Notes under the pieces: generated by a model
Databases searched by the model: none
What the model was told of the DNA's origin: nothing
The model's input: only the letters and a program-made list of their open reading frames with translations
Part shown: positions 1-14,400 of the stretch, piece after piece
Layout of the letters: each line of letters begins with the position of its first letter
Position numbering within the stretch: the first letter of the stretch is position 1
Position numbers and translations under genes: made by a program
Source of the DNA: Lichenostomus cassidix
Taxonomy: Eukaryota; Chordata; Aves; Passeriformes; Meliphagidae
Direction: 5' to 3'
Assembly: GCA_008360975.2 (NCBI GenBank)
Contig: CM039202.1
Coordinates: 2,502,675-2,566,674, forward strand
DNA: 64,000 nucleotides

Positions 1-3000
1 GTGGCCTGGCAGTGTCAGATCACAGTTAAGCACAGAAATCAGGTTAGAAATTAAAATCTCAGTGTCAGCCTCATTATAATTCAGGTCCTTAATTTTAATT
101 GATGGCAGAAGTTTGCTGTTTAGTGATTTAGCAACCCATTGTATCAGGCCAGAGGTTGTTGTAGTTTGTGCTTCCTCTGTTTCTGGAATAGTTTTCCTCC
201 TTTCTTGGTTTCATTTTTGTCTTTGGACCTCAGACCTGTAATGTTCAACTTGTTCCATGTTCTCTGGAGAGGGTTAGACAGGATTTGTAAGGTGGAGAAC
301 ACAGAGTTCTTGTTTATCATAAGTTCAATGATCAGCTTATCAAAAGTGTCTGTAATACACTGATTTTTTTTCTCTTGTGCCATCACAGTTTCAGTGCAAG
401 TCAGATTTAATTGTCCAGAAATACTCCAATGTTTTCTTAGTGGAAGTTTCCTTTATGGGAATGATTATAGAAAAGAATTACAAAGATTTTCAGCAGCAGT
501 TTTGTTGGTTTTACTCTTTTGCTCCTCTCCAAAATGTGGCATAATAGCAACTGCAGTTGGGAGCACCTCAGAATTGTGAGTTTAAACTGTCTGTGAAAAC
601 TCCACACTTGCTTAATGGAGTGAGTTTGTACTTGAGAACAAATTCAGTCAAATTTGTTTAATTGCTCGGCAGAAGAAGAGTCAAACCTTCTATCTGAATG
701 TTCTTCCAGGTGTAATTCAGAGATAAAAGTCTGAGAGTCCAGGGCCAAGGCTAGCAGCCAGGAGCTGAAGTGCTAAGCTTTAACCCTGATGATTGCTGCT
801 CATCTTGGGCAAGTTGTTTAACTCCTTCATGCCCAAATTGCCCCTGAAAGAAGCACCTGAATATCTGCTGTGGGTGCTAATTACTGACTTGATTTTAATG
901 CTTAACCATTGCTTTGTTAATTATCTGTGACTTCATGTTTCCTCTCAGAGCCAAACGTGGCTGTGTCTGTTTTAGACTGGAGATGATGAACAGATGAAAT
1001 TCTGTCCCCAGCTCGTGTGTGTGGTCAAAGATTGAAACAAAATCAAGAATTTCCCTTGTTCAGGAGTGCTTTCTGTGTTTGGTTCTAGGTATGTTATGTC
1101 TGTCAAGTGTAGTTTAAGATTTATTTTTGATAGATTTCAGAATTGCCGAGCAGCAATGGGAACTGATGTTGCTTCAGCTATGGTAGTTTGTCTTGAATGC
1201 ATGAAGAGTGTTATTTCTGAGTAAACAGAAAGGCAGGAATGAGGATGGCTATAAAAAAGCAGTTTACCACAATCTGGGCTTTTTTTTTTTTTGTTATAAA
1301 TGAAGATTGATGGGATATGAGGGGAGAAAAAATTCTCAGAGAAAAAGAGTGACAGTGAGATTGTGATAATATTGCTGAGGAAAGATTGGGATATAGTTGT
1401 GGGAGGGAATCTAATTTGGGTTTTTGAGGGCTGTGGTTATGTTCTGTATGCTCATGAAGTAACAGCAGTTACAAGGAGCAAGGCCTAGTAATAGTTTTGT
1501 CTTTAAGAGGTAGTTTGAAAAACGCTGTAGATGGGGGGAAAAAAATAAAAATTATAGTCCTGTTCTGTATTCCTGAGTCTGCTTCTGTATTTGAGCTCTT
1601 CAGCTGTTTGGAGAATGACTGTCTGTATCTAGAGAGAGAAATAGGCTACTGTGTTCTAGGAACTGCTGCTCTGGATGGACTAGAGTGTGCATTGAAAGTG
1701 TGCAGTGCCCCAAAACAAAGGGCATTTAGCAGACACAGAAATAGGCAGTGGCTGTTCAGCTCCCCAGAAGTAATTCAGTCCTCTCTCTTGCATGGCTTTG
1801 GGAGCTCTGGGGCACTTCAGCTTGTCAGTCAGGGATTGTTCTGTCCCTTCTGTGAGGCTTGGCTGTTCTTGGAATTCTGTGTCTTAAATTAAAAATTGCT
1901 TGGAAAAAGGCTTTTGTGGTGGAAATGCAGTGCTGGAGTGATCAAGCCATCAGACTGCCCAGCAAACATCAGTGCAAGTTTGGCTATCAGCAGCAATCCT
2001 GGATCAGCTTTGTGAAACTTCTTAGCTTTTCATTTTAAAGGTGCTACATAAATGCTTCTGGTTAGGCTATTTCTACCCTAGGAAAGGGTCTCTGCTGTAG
2101 CTGTAGCTGTAGCTTCACAGAATGTATTCTGGAAGAGCTAAAATGAAGAATAAAACTCCCAGTGGATGCAGAGCTGAAGGAAGAGTTAAGAGCAGGGTTC
2201 TCCAAGCTGCACTGTCTGCCTGGTTGGTTTTTTTTCCCCTTCTTTCTGTTCTCCCTGACTTGCCTATTTAGGCCACAGCTCCATGTTTGGCAGCATTTCT
2301 GCTTCAAGAGGCACTCCTTCCCACTCTGCTGGCACGGCTGCTCACCTCAGCACACAGCAAACTTGTTGGGGAAGCTGATCCAGCTGAAAAATTGGTAAAA
2401 TCGTGTTTTTTTCACTGGGTTGTTTTTCGGCCGAACTGAACCCTGATGTGATTCTCAGAGCTGTGAGTGTGCTTGTGGCAGCAGAGTGTGGAGAGTGCTC
2501 AAGTGGCTGAGGGGAACAGGAGGAGCTCTGCAAGAGGATTGGTGTCTTTGTAGGACTTTTTGCACAGGCAGTGCGAGACCCTGATTGATCTCTGAGTGCT
2601 GTGCTGCTAGGAAGGGTAAAATCAGCTGCTGAAAAGGACTTTAAACCTCTGCTGTTGGAGATCTATACTTTGAACGTGTGCTATCTGCAGGCCAGCGATA
2701 AAATTACAGTGTCAGAATTATTTTGTGGATTGTTTTTAGTATACACAGGGTGGGTTTTCTGCTGTGTCCACACAAGCAGCCTGTGGAAATGAGATTTGTT
2801 CAGTGTTGTTAGGAGATCTGTTAGCAAAACCAGCTTGTTAATATCAGTGCAGTTCAGTTTCTTTGAAGTAGTTGTAGGAAATAATACCACTTAAATGGGA
2901 GGTGGATTATTGCTGATTGCTTTACTGTAAAGCACTTTAAAAAGATAATCTGACAAATGATAATCTTCTCTTATCGTGTCTTATCAGTCTTAATATGATT

Positions 3001-4976
3001 TGAAAAATGGATCCCTTGTTTGGGGTTTCATCTTCACCTAAACTGATGTATTGTCTCGCATTAAATGCTGTAGAATTAGGCTGCCTTTGTTTTAGCTGCT
3101 GTTAAAATGTGCATGCAATTAAATCTGCTCTGTGTGCTCCTCTTGCAGCAAAAACATCAATTACTGATGGTACCGAGTTAAGGCTCCAGTTTGTCCTTTC
3201 ATCTGGAGGAAACACTGTGCTCCCACTGTAATTTCATTATATAAGATGTTTTAATAACTGCCTTAAGGGTGTTTTTTCAGGCCTTTTTTTCATGTTTTCA
3301 ATGCTCTGTAGTGTGCAGCACCCTAACTGTGTCTACAGTGTTTTTAGTGTGGAGTGAAAAGTTGAGCAGAACAAGTCTGTGTTCAGTGAGCACGTGAACC
3401 TGAGGTTGGCACTTTCAAAGAAATGACTGAAAGGAGTAAAAAACCTTGGCTTGGGTTGAGGTTTAGGTTGTGAATGTGAGCAGAGGTGACAGTTACCCTG
3501 TTCCAACGAAAATGAAAGCAGATAAATGCAGGAAGTATTTATTGATCCAAACCAATTTGGAGTAATCTCATTCAAGAAGCAGTGGTAGCTCTCACAGTCC
3601 AAATAACAACGTCAGGACAGTTTTCTAGGCTTTAAACTGGAGTGGAACATGTAATTATAGCTTTGTTATATTGCCACAGCTCAGTTATGCTCTTGCAACA
3701 CACACCAGCTAAATGCTGCTTGGGAAGGTTAGTGTGTCAGTAAACTGCCAGTAGAAAGGACATTGTGCTTCTTCTGTGCCTTTGAAAATGAGGAAAGCAT
3801 AAAAAAGTCTTAAGAGGTAAACTATTGATAAGTGTGTGTGCACTCATTAATGACTTCTATAATTATTTTGATATAGCATTTGATATATTTCTATAATTCA
3901 ATATAGTGTTCATTCTGGCTTCCCCTAGGCCTGCTGGGGCACAGAGCTCCATCAGGCTGCTCCTGCCTTGGCCTTCAGTGACTGCAAGGGTTTGGGTTGT
4001 TAATTTGCCCTGAAAATGAAAAACCACCTTCAGCTTCTGCTGCTGTGAGCTGATCTTACTGAAAACAATTATTTGAGGCTTCTGTGCCCGACTGGAATTC
4101 AGTGAGAGAAACAGAAGTGGCTGGAAGCTTCTCCCTCCCCTCTGCTAAGTTATCACTCTTTTGTTAGGCACTGGAGGAGAAGTTATTAATTTGGTCAGGC
4201 ATTCTTTATCAAAATGGATTTTCCTCTCAGCGATCCACAAGTGATAGCACCATGAGGAGAACCAGCAGATTTAGGTCACATGTGAAGCCCCTGAGGCAGT
4301 GCTGCTTGCATCTCATTTGGGAGGAAAACTTTAGGGTCAGGAAAAAGAGGGTTTAAAAGAGTTATTCTGTAAGAAAGATTGATATTTTATTTTTTTTTCC
4401 CCCCCCAAGTATGTAGAATACATTTTGTGTGGAAATGTTTCTCTTTGCATTTCCAATTGCAGTTCTTAAATTAATGCTCTGGGAATAATGTGATCTCTGA
4501 GCACACACAGTTGGCACTCTGATTTTGAGAACTTGAGAAAAGATAATTGCATGTATTCAGGAACAGTTAAGGTAATTGAGACTTCATATTATAGCTGCTT
4601 ATTTAAAATACAGAGTAATTTCTAATGTATTCTTGTTTGCTGAATGCCAATAATCATATTTTCCCCTTTTTTCTGATGACTGTAGGAAGTATTTCAGTGA
4701 CCATTCTTTGATCCTTGAAGCAGTGATTTCAGCTGGCCTTTGTGGTGGTGTTCAATGATGATTTGAGAAGTCATGAGCTATGTTTGTGCTTATAAATGTA
4801 GTCTGAAGGTCTTGCTTTATTTTCAGATAACTTGTGGAAGTGAATTGGCCCAGGAGACAGTATAATGACAAAAAATGTAATTACTCTCAAAGACACTTGT
4901 TTGAGAGTTTCTGAACTATTCTCCAATAGAATTTTATAACAAACCCCTGACTCTTCTGCTGCTGTTCTTGGTGCAT

Positions 4977-5076
4977 TGTGTAGGGAATTATATATAGGAA
5001 TATTAGAGATAATAAATAAAAACTTGTGTGTAGGGAATTATATATAGGAATATTAGAGATAATAAATAAAAACTTG
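4977..5076 (+). repeat. Perfect 50-bp tandem duplication
   Basis: The block beginning TGTGTAGGGAATTATATATA is repeated twice with a period of exactly 50 bp and no mismatch. Confidence 0.97.
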
Positions 5077-7609
5077 GATTGTTTTTACTAATTATCCAGT
5101 TTGGCTTGTTTTGAAGTGTGACCTTGGTGTGAGAAGAGGAGTTAGAATTCAGATTCCATCCCAGCCTGGCTGTAGGTTTATTGTCACTTCAAGTAGCTGC
5201 TGCTCCTGAGAGAAATGTCCTTCTTGTGCCTCTTCAGGTGATCCCTGAGCTCCAGGGTGGTCACTGGGGGAAACCACCTAAATGAAAATTACATGGCTTG
5301 GGTTCATTTTGGATTAATTTTATTGTGTTAGCTTCTCTAGACTTATTTAGTCCAACTGTTAACAAATGTTTGTGGTGGGATAGGAGCTACAGAAGGGGAG
5401 GAGAGTAGAAAGGATGGATTGATTCTCTTGGAGAGTTGATAATGGTTCTGAGGCATCATGTGAAACTGGAATTGTGAACAACTCAGCCTCTTCTTCCTCA
5501 TGTTTACAGTTGATATCTGCTTGTTCGTGGTCTGCCTTTCAGGTGAAGACTCTATTTCTGTGCACTGAGATATGTATTTTAGGACATTTCTTCTCATAGA
5601 TGAATATGAGCAAACAGCAGTTGAAGTTCATTACATAGCCCAGCAGTGAGAAAATATCACATCTATAGAGGTAACAGTGAAACATTCATAAGCTGTTTTA
5701 CTGGAATGTACAACTGGCAGGAATGGCTTTGTGCCCAAAAGTTTCAAACTTCCTATATAATCCTTCTGCCTTTCCTCAGTCAGTTCTTCTCACAGCTTCA
5801 TGTCGTTATTTCAATTTTGTTTGTTTTTATCTAAACCTTCCCCCTTTTATTGTGTGTGCTTGGATGCTTCTCTAGCTCTTCCATTTTCTCCCAAACCTTC
5901 TGGAAGTGTTCAGTGCTCTGGGAAGCAGCAGGGCTGAGTTCCTGCAGCAGGAGCCTTGCTGTGCTCAGCCCAGCCAGCTTGTGTCTCACAGTGCTGATCC
6001 CTCAGAGGAGAGGGCAGGAGGAGCACAAAGAGTGTTTAAAACAAACCAAAATCACTTGGAGATATTCTGCTGTGAGGTTCCTGGAGCTTTTCCTCCTTGT
6101 GACCTGAGGGATCTCATCCCAGCCTTGGCAATACCAAACATCTGCCATTTTCTGGGGGATTCTCATCATTCTGCTGCTCCTGAATTGGCATCAACAAACT
6201 TGTTGATTTGTACATTGAAATCCTTTTTCCAGCAGTTTCATGCTGCACTAAACTGGCAGTTGTTTGGCACCTTCCAGTCCATGTTTGCTCTCAACAGGCT
6301 CTTTGGTCTGAGGTTGTTTCTTACAGAACTCTTATTACTCTTTTACCTTTTACCATCTTGAAAGTTGAAATTTCAATTTAATTATCCCAGGCGATGGTGG
6401 GGAAGACTGATGGAAGACTAGAAATGGAGATAACTGAAAGTAATCATCTGCAGTTGTTTTCTCTGAGTCACTTTAACCCTTCCCTGCTTTATTTTCCCTG
6501 CTTGGGAGGCCTGGCTGGTGTTTCCTAAAATGAAGTTCCAAAGCTTTTGATAGTTTTTTGTAATGATCTTTGAGATCCTTGCAGGGCAGTAACTCTACGA
6601 AAATACTCTTTACCTTTTTATAGATAAAACATATATATATAAATTGTTTATATATGTTGTACATATCTATATATCTGTTATGCAACTCTCCCAAAACCCA
6701 AGAAAAGGTCCTGATCTATAAATAGATATATTTAAAACAAACACTTATAAATAAAGCTTGGTATTTTGCTCAGATTAGTAGACTATATATATAATTTTAA
6801 GAGGTGTTATAAATATGCCTTAGAGTTGTCAAGATTCCATGTGTTAGGAATCTCAAAGTCCAGGCCAGAAATTAGCATTGGCTTCTGTTTAATAATGATT
6901 TTTTTTTTAAGAAGCTGAGGCATGTATGCTTGGGCCAGAATAGAAACACAGGAAAACACTTGCCAAGTGAGGGGAAAAAAAAAAAATAAAAGGCAACTGG
7001 GCAAAGAAAAATTGCTCTTTAAAGGTTCCAAGTGCCACAAAAGATGCATTAGGTATTAGAAGGAACTGATAGCTGAGTGAGTGTGACCAGAGTGAGGGAA
7101 GTCATCGGAAATTTTGATTCTCCAGTCGCTTCCCAGAGCTGTGTATTTATCTCTGCTGGAAACTTCAGTTGTACTTGTGACCTTCACAGGCCCTGTGCTC
7201 CCCGGCAGGCTGCCTGAAATTCAGCTGGAGAGCAGCCCTGCCTCCCTCCTGCCCTCCCTGCTTGCTGGTGGGCAGGAGGAATTTCTGATTTCATTTGCCT
7301 TGCTTAGAAGGAGGCACTTGGCTCATTGTCTGAGCCACAACAGCCTCCTGCATTCTGCACGCCGAGATGAAAAACCTCCAAATGTTTGGATTGAGCTTTT
7401 GCAACCTGAAATAAAATCCTTTGGTCAGAGAATGTGTGAGAAGAGTCTGAAACAGCAGGGGAGTTTTGAGGAGTTGGGGTTTTTTTAATACCTGCACACC
7501 AAGTCACAGAGCTCTAATTCTGAAAGGCATCGCCGAAGTATTCTGTTTTTCTGTCATAATGCTACTACTAATTTTTAACCTGCAGTGTGTGTTTTGGATT
7601 GGCCTCAGC

Positions 7610-7640
<31 letters not shown>

Positions 7641-8770
7641 TGAGGCAATTGCAGAGCTCTGTCTGGAGCTTTCTCAGTGACAAGAAAGGCATTGCCTGAA
7701 GGCTTCTGTTCTCTACGTGCAGAACAATGGCCCAGTATGTTATTTCCAAATATATTGTTATTTGCAAACAGAACAGCAACCCCTGGCTGCACTGTGCCGT
7801 GCAGCCTATTGAAATTCTGGCTGTGATTCCAGCAGAGATTTTTCCATAAATAGCTCTGTACTACTTGGGAACACAAACAAACCCTGAAAAGATCTCAAGT
7901 GAGGTCTGCTGAGGGACTGTTGAGGCTGTTGTTAGGGTGTACTTTTGGGAAGATATTGTGGTGGATTTTTATGTAGGGTTGCAGTTTAATTCCTGTCAGC
8001 AGGACTTAAAAAGTAAATAATTACCAATCAAATTAGTTCCAAGGACTCATGAGTTCCTGTGCTCACCTGTCTTGAGCGTAGGAAAAAAAGGTTAATAAAA
8101 ATTAATGAATATAAACAGAAGCAAGCAGCTTTTCTTTTGGGTGTTTTTAGATAAAAGCTATTAGGTAATGACTAAGCATTAGGTTATGGTTCAAGTAAAT
8201 ACAGCTTGAAATTAAAATGATTTGTTCTTTCATTGAAAAGACATCCAAAATTCTGACTGATTGGATGTTTGTTATGTGAATTAATCCCTGCACTACAAAA
8301 TGGGCTGTGTAGGTAAACACCCTGTTGAGTAAGTAATACAGCAATATTTTATAGAATATTCAGTTATAATTGGTGTGAGCTGTCTTGAGTAATTTGTAGT
8401 CTTGAGGAGTAACTTGTAAACATTCTGTGAATTAGAAAAGAGGTGACTAAATACTTCTATGTTCTGCCTGGGTCACAGGGCTGACTCTCTGCTAGTCCTG
8501 TTGCTCATAATTTGTTGGGTTTTTTTTTTTAAGAAAAAAGAAATCCCCTTTTAGAGGCAATCAAAGCACAAAAATAACTTGGCATTTGAGCAGTCCCTGC
8601 TCTGAGTGGAGACTCTGAAGTGTCCTCTGGTTATGATAGCAAATGTGTTTATCAGCATGAGGCAGAGCGAGGAGGGAATCACTGCCAGCCCCCCAGGAGC
8701 TCGTTAGGAATTTCTCTCCATGCAAACCTCTCATCCTGTTCCTGTGGATGTTCATTAAACACCTTCAGCT

Positions 8771-9047
8771 GTGGCCTCTGAGCATCTCAGAGAGATCTCT
8801 GAGAGCTTCACTGCCCACAGCCTGGGGTGGCTTTGTGCTGAATGTCCTCTGAGCATCTCAGAGAGATCTGAGAGTTTCACTGCCCACAGCTTGGGTGGCT
8901 TTGTGCAGAATGGCCTCAGAAGGATCTCTGAGAGTTTCACTGCCCACAGCCTTGGGTGGCTTTAGCAGAATGTCCTCTGAGCATCTCAGAAGGATCTCTG
9001 AGAGCTTCACTGCCCACAGCCTGGGGTGGCTTTGTGCAGAATGTCCA
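8771..9047 (+). repeat. 70-bp minisatellite, four copies
   Basis: Landmarks are 'ctctgagcatctcagagaga', 'tctctgagagcttcactgcc' and 'cacagcctggggtggctttg'. Four copies have small deletions. The unit contains the self-complementary CTCAGAGAGATCTCTGAG. Confidence 0.93.
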
Positions 9048-9136
9048 AGGAGCACCTTCACTGTAGGTGTGGGGCTGGGATGGAAGTCAGCTCTGGGCAC
9101 TGACTTTGTGCTGCTAACTGGAGAGAAGCTGGAATT

Positions 9137-9425
9137 ACAGAATTCTGCAGTGGCTTGGGTTGGAAAGGACCTTAAAGATCATCCCATTCCAGAAATTATC
9201 ATCCCTTCCAGCATCCCAGGGTGCTCCAGCCTGACCTTGGACACTCCAGGTACAGCCACAGCTCCTCTGGGAATTCCATCCCAGCCCTCCCCACCTTCCC
9301 AGGGAGGAATTCCTTCCCAATATCTTATCTTGACCTACTCTCTCTCAGTCTGACCCCATTCCCTCCTGTCCTATCCCTCCAGGCCCTTGTCAATAATCCC
9401 TCTCCATTCCAGTGGTAACAACTTC
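9137..9425 (-). mobile_element. CR1 LINE 3'-end copy
   Basis: The + strand carries 'cttgggttggaaaggacctt', 'aaagatcatcccattcc', 'ggtgctccagcctgaccttg', 'gggaggaattccttcccaat', 'ctcagtctgaccccattccc' and 'aggcccttgtcaataatccc', the reverse complement of the CR1 3'UTR. It adjoins the 70-bp array. Confidence 0.9.
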
Positions 9426-11340
9426 ACTGCTGCCACCCTTTTCTTTTTGAAGGCCTAGATGGTATTTCTGAGCTCGTTGAGCTTTTTTTTTTATTATTAT
9501 TTATTTCACGAACATTCTTTTTCATTCCTTGTAGGCACACTGAGAGCAGCTCCCTAAGAAAATGGAAGTATAAATAAAGCAGCTCTGCACTCCAGCAAAG
9601 CACTTCTGCTACCGAGGGGTAATTAGCCTGGGCTTGGAAAACAAATCCACTGCCAACATATTTATCACAGGGAGGAGAAATCAAGCTTTAAAGCTTCGAT
9701 AAGACTCACTCCAATACTTCTAATGCATTTTGGGGAATCCTTCTGCTCTGTATAAGTTGCATTTCAAACCGTGTCTTAGGAGAATTACAGAGCACTTGTG
9801 TGAGCATTATGGATAAATCCTGAGGAGCCTGGAGAGGATGAACTGTGACTTAGCTCTGAGTTTTTCTCAGGTTTTTCATGGAGTTTGAGATGGAGTTGGG
9901 GTCTCCTGAATCTTTTTAGATTCACAGGATGTGCTTTATCTCCAGGGCAGCAGGGATGTTTTCTGCAGCTCACAAATGTCAGAAATAGACACTGAATTTC
10001 TCTGTTTCGGCATGAAGTTTATTCTGGAAAATCAGTAAACGTGAATTTTTGTCTTCAGCAGTGCTAAAACTGAGTTGTTACCCCCTTGGAAATTAGATAG
10101 GCAGTTTTGCTGCAGCTTTATTAATGATAAGTTGTAAATTTAAGCTCTGCAGGCAGAAAATATGTTGAAACATTCACATAGCAGAGTATTAAAACCAGGC
10201 TGTGTTGGAGAAAAAATAATCAAATCTGTTATAAATAAGTTTTTTTTTTAGTCTCAATTCTCCTATTGCTCAACAAGTGCCAGTTTTGAGTGATAGTGAC
10301 AGAACATTCAGGCACCTGAGGGGATCTCAGATGGAGCAGTTGTGGGCATGAAGTTGGTTGCTGCTGGAGTTTAATTTTATTCCCCTATAATTAGATATGT
10401 ATGATGTGTATGCAGTTGTACAAAGGACAGAAATGATGAGTGACTCCCAAACTAAATTCTGCACAATGCAAATATAACTAAACCGTTCTGTCATCTTGCT
10501 GTCAGAAAGCAGTGTAGGTTTCTCTGGCTGTGTTTCTGAAGGGAATAGAACTGGTAAGGATTGTGTGTTGCATTTAGTGAAGCTATTTTGTTTAAAGGGA
10601 TAAAGTGTGGTTGAAATGGGAAAATTCAGAGGAAAGCTTGGAATTGTCATTTAGCCAAATTATCTCTGTGTCACAGTAATACCTAATGTTTTATCTTTAT
10701 TCTAAATTGTAGCAGCAGAGGACTCTGACACTGCCAGTCCCCCTTCAAACAAACCATAGATTTCATATTTTTAGCTAAGTTTTCTCTTGGAGATGAAAGA
10801 AATTTGCTTTTAGGTAGAGTTTCATTGCTGAAATTAACCATTATAATGCATTTAGGTTTTTAACACAGATGTCTCTTAGGTAGGATGTTTTATATAATTC
10901 TTTTTATATATTTTCTATATGTTTCTGGGGTTGTTCTCCTATTTCCATCAAACCATCCTCTCTCATGGAGAGCTAGAGGTTCACAGCCTCTGATCATGGT
11001 GTTATCCAACCTCTGGATAACTGCTGTTCCCAGGCTTTTTTTGGTAATCCTAAACTGTGAGTGAAGAGGAGTTTTCACTGCGATTGAAAGGGGATTGATG
11101 CAACACTGAGTGTGACACATCCTCAGTAGGAGGGACACTCTTCTTTTCCTCTTCCCCACCTGAAAATAGATTGAAGCTTCAGAGGCTGGAAGCTCTCAGC
11201 AGCTGAATTTTGTGATGTTAGAAAACTGAACCCCACGGTAGCTTTTCCATCAAACAGCTGCCTGGCATCTAAAAATGCTGAAATGCTGGATTTGCTGTTG
11301 ATTACTTTTTTGTTTAAAAGCAGAACAATTCTGCTTGGAA

Positions 11341-11462
11341 GGAGAGGAAAGCTTGTGGACAGATTGAGCTCTTTAAAAAAAAAATTATTATTTTTCTGTA
11401 ATGGAGAGGAAAGCTTGTAGACAGATTGAGCCTTTTAAAAAAAATTATTATTTTTCTGTAAT
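11341..11462 (+). repeat. Near-perfect 60-62-bp tandem duplication
   Basis: Two copies begin GGAGAGGAAAGCTTGT (11341 and 11403) and end ATTATTATTTTTCTGTAAT. They differ by a few substitutions and by A-run length. Confidence 0.95.
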
Positions 11463-14400
11463 ATTGCTGCAAGGAAGAGGCTCAAGGAGAAGCTGTGACC
11501 TTTTAACTGCTCCTTCCTTTATAAATGTTGTAATTCCACAACCTGTGAGACACTCAGCCTCCTTTCAGCTGGGCACCAGGAGTGGGGCTGGATTTGTGCC
11601 ACTCAGCCTCTCCTGTTTATGATATTAATAAACTGGTGTCAAATGTCCTGGGAACGGCTGGTGCAGGTTGAAAGACCTTTGTTTCAGCCAACAATAGACC
11701 TGAATTACTGGGAATAGGAAAAGCAAATAGGCACTTCCTGTCATATTTGGAGGAATATTTGAGTTTGGGAAGCGTGTTTATTAAGAGATGTGAACTAAAT
11801 GCTCATCACTTTGTCCTCAGTAAAACATTCCCATTTTATCTTCCTAAATATGTTTGCAGTGCTAATGGAAGGGATCCCTGTTGGAATAGATTATTTAGGG
11901 TATTCTTAGGGGGAAAACTCTACACCTGTGCAATGAAGATTTAAAGCAGGAGTTGACTTAGTTGTTGCTTTCCTAATGAGGTTTGTTCCTCGAGTGACAA
12001 CTTGGAGGTTTCTTGCAAAGCCTGGAAACTACTTGGATAAAATGAAATAACGCAGTGGTGCCTCAGCTGAGCTGCCTTTCCCAGAGTGCTGTAACTGCTG
12101 TTTGTGGTTTCCAGGCAGAGGATGCCTTTAGAGCCTCGAGGGAATCCTTGTCAGGTATTAAATAATCCCTTCTTATTGAGTTTGAGGTATTTTCAGGCTG
12201 ATGCAGCTCGTGTTGAGCTGAAAAATGGCTCTGCCTTGAGTAAGGTGCCCACTTTGCATGCAGTTCCTGGGACAGCAGCAATCTCCTGGAGTTGTGGAGC
12301 TCTGAAGAATCTTCAGATACAAAAACTCCTCAATTCCAGGGTGGGAAGGACTGTACTTATAAAATACAGCTCAGAGTGGAGGCAGCTCCCAAAGGACTGG
12401 GAACTGCACTGAGGGCCACAAGTCCTGTTTTGCTGATTCCAGGGTGTTGTATTTTTCACATCAACTGATGCTGGAGCCCAATTAACCCTTACCTGTTAAA
12501 TATAGAGTGCCTGGGGGTGGGCAGCCCAGTCAGCAGGAGTTTTTTGGGGTGTTTATTTGTCTGGTTTGTTGTAAATACATCTATTTTCCAGCTTCTCTAA
12601 CAGTGATCAGACTGGCTGTGATTTCCTCTGTTCTCCCAGCTAGATCATGTCCAGCTTAGGAGCAAGGCAGGTACTGGGAACTCTAATTTGCAGCATCTTT
12701 TGAACTCAAGTCGTTCTGTTTTACTCTTTTGCTTGGTGGCAGGAGGGAATTTGCCTGTTGGTTTCCTGTGCATGTGTTCTGAGAGGAACTGCAGTAATGT
12801 CTTAAGGTTTAAAAATAGCAAGTAATTAATCAGGGTGATGAGGGTTAATGGTTTCTATCCAGAAACCAAACAGCTTTGCATTTGTTTGTATAGAGAGAAC
12901 ATTCTTCTGTCTGTTGTTGTTGAGAGTTGAGCAGGAGAGGATTTTTCACAGTAATTTTTCAAACGCTTACTAATAACTTATTTGGGGTTAAAAACACCAA
13001 AACTATTTAATTCTCTCATCAGAAGAAACAGTTTCAAGGGGCCAGTTCAGGGCTGTTCCCAGCAACAAATCCTAGTCCTAAAGGGTTTTTTCTTCTGTAG
13101 GTTTACAGTGAAATTGGCATAAAAATTGGCATAAAAGGAGTTACAGAGTGCAGTGCCAGGCTTGGTGAGCAGAATAAAACCTCCAGCCCAGTGGTTACAG
13201 TGAGCTTGGTGCAGGTATTGCACAGTGAATCAACAGTTTTAAATCAATTTAACCTGTAGAAGTTCCTTCCCAAAGCTCACAGTACTGTTTTTCAGCGTGA
13301 ATGCTTTCTTTTCACAAAGAGAACATTTCAGAGCACTTTAATGTCATTTTCAGCGGTAGGAAGCAGGGACACATCAGTGTGTGCCACATCTGTTTTCAGA
13401 GTGCTTTGACTTTGTCACCTCTGCTTTTCCCTGCCACCACAGGTGTCTCGAGTCCCCTGTCCTGGAGACTTGAGCTTCCTACTATAGATGGAGGCAGGAA
13501 GCCAATGGTCTGAGCTTTAAATCAGTTTCCTTTCTGTTCCAGCAAAGGCACACTCTGCCTTTGTAGGAGGGAACTTGAGGATTCTCTGCCCACCCAGGAG
13601 TGCAGTTCATTGGCAATTTGGGTGTGGCCTCGGTGGCCTTTGCAAATCCAGCTGTGCTGGCTGGAGATGTGTTTGCCCCTGAGTGTGTTCTGTGCTTTCC
13701 CCCCACACCAAATTTGCTCATTTACTGCCTTCAGCTCAGTCTCAATGAACTCCTAGCTTAGCAAGATACAAATTGTTTAATAGAACTGAAATGCATTTGG
13801 GATGGTTCACAGAATTTTGAGGTGGTGGCAGTGTCTGTTGAAGATGATTATAAATGTTCATGATGATTATAATCTGTAGAGATTTCTGCTGCTGCTGAGA
13901 GTTGCTGGTTTTGCACGTTTGTTTTTTGGTCTCTTGTCTTGGACCAGAAATGGACTGTGAGGGAAAATAATGGTAAATTTGGTGGTGGAAACTTGCTGTG
14001 AGTGGAGATACTGAATTTGTTGCCCAGTGAGGCACAGCAGTAAGAGTTAAAACATTCAGTGTGCTGCTGCCTCTCCAGCTTAGACTGTAAAGTTGAACAT
14101 AGATTGTGCTTTCTATGAATTCTGTTTAAACGAGGAAGTTACTTTGATGCCGCAGTTGACTTGAGATCACATAAAGATCTCTGGATGCATAAGAAGCTGC
14201 TGTTCCAGATGAGAGATTACCAGACAGTGATTCTGTTCCCTGCTTTACTATTATCTTGTAAAACAATTATTTGCTCCTATCCCAACTTGTAAAAGCTTTT
14301 GAGTCACTTCTGTGATAATCCTGTTCCATCTCCTCTCTGGCTTTGCAGGGAGGAGCAGCTCGTGGGACAGATGGATTTGGGGTTGTTCTGCTCCCAGCAC

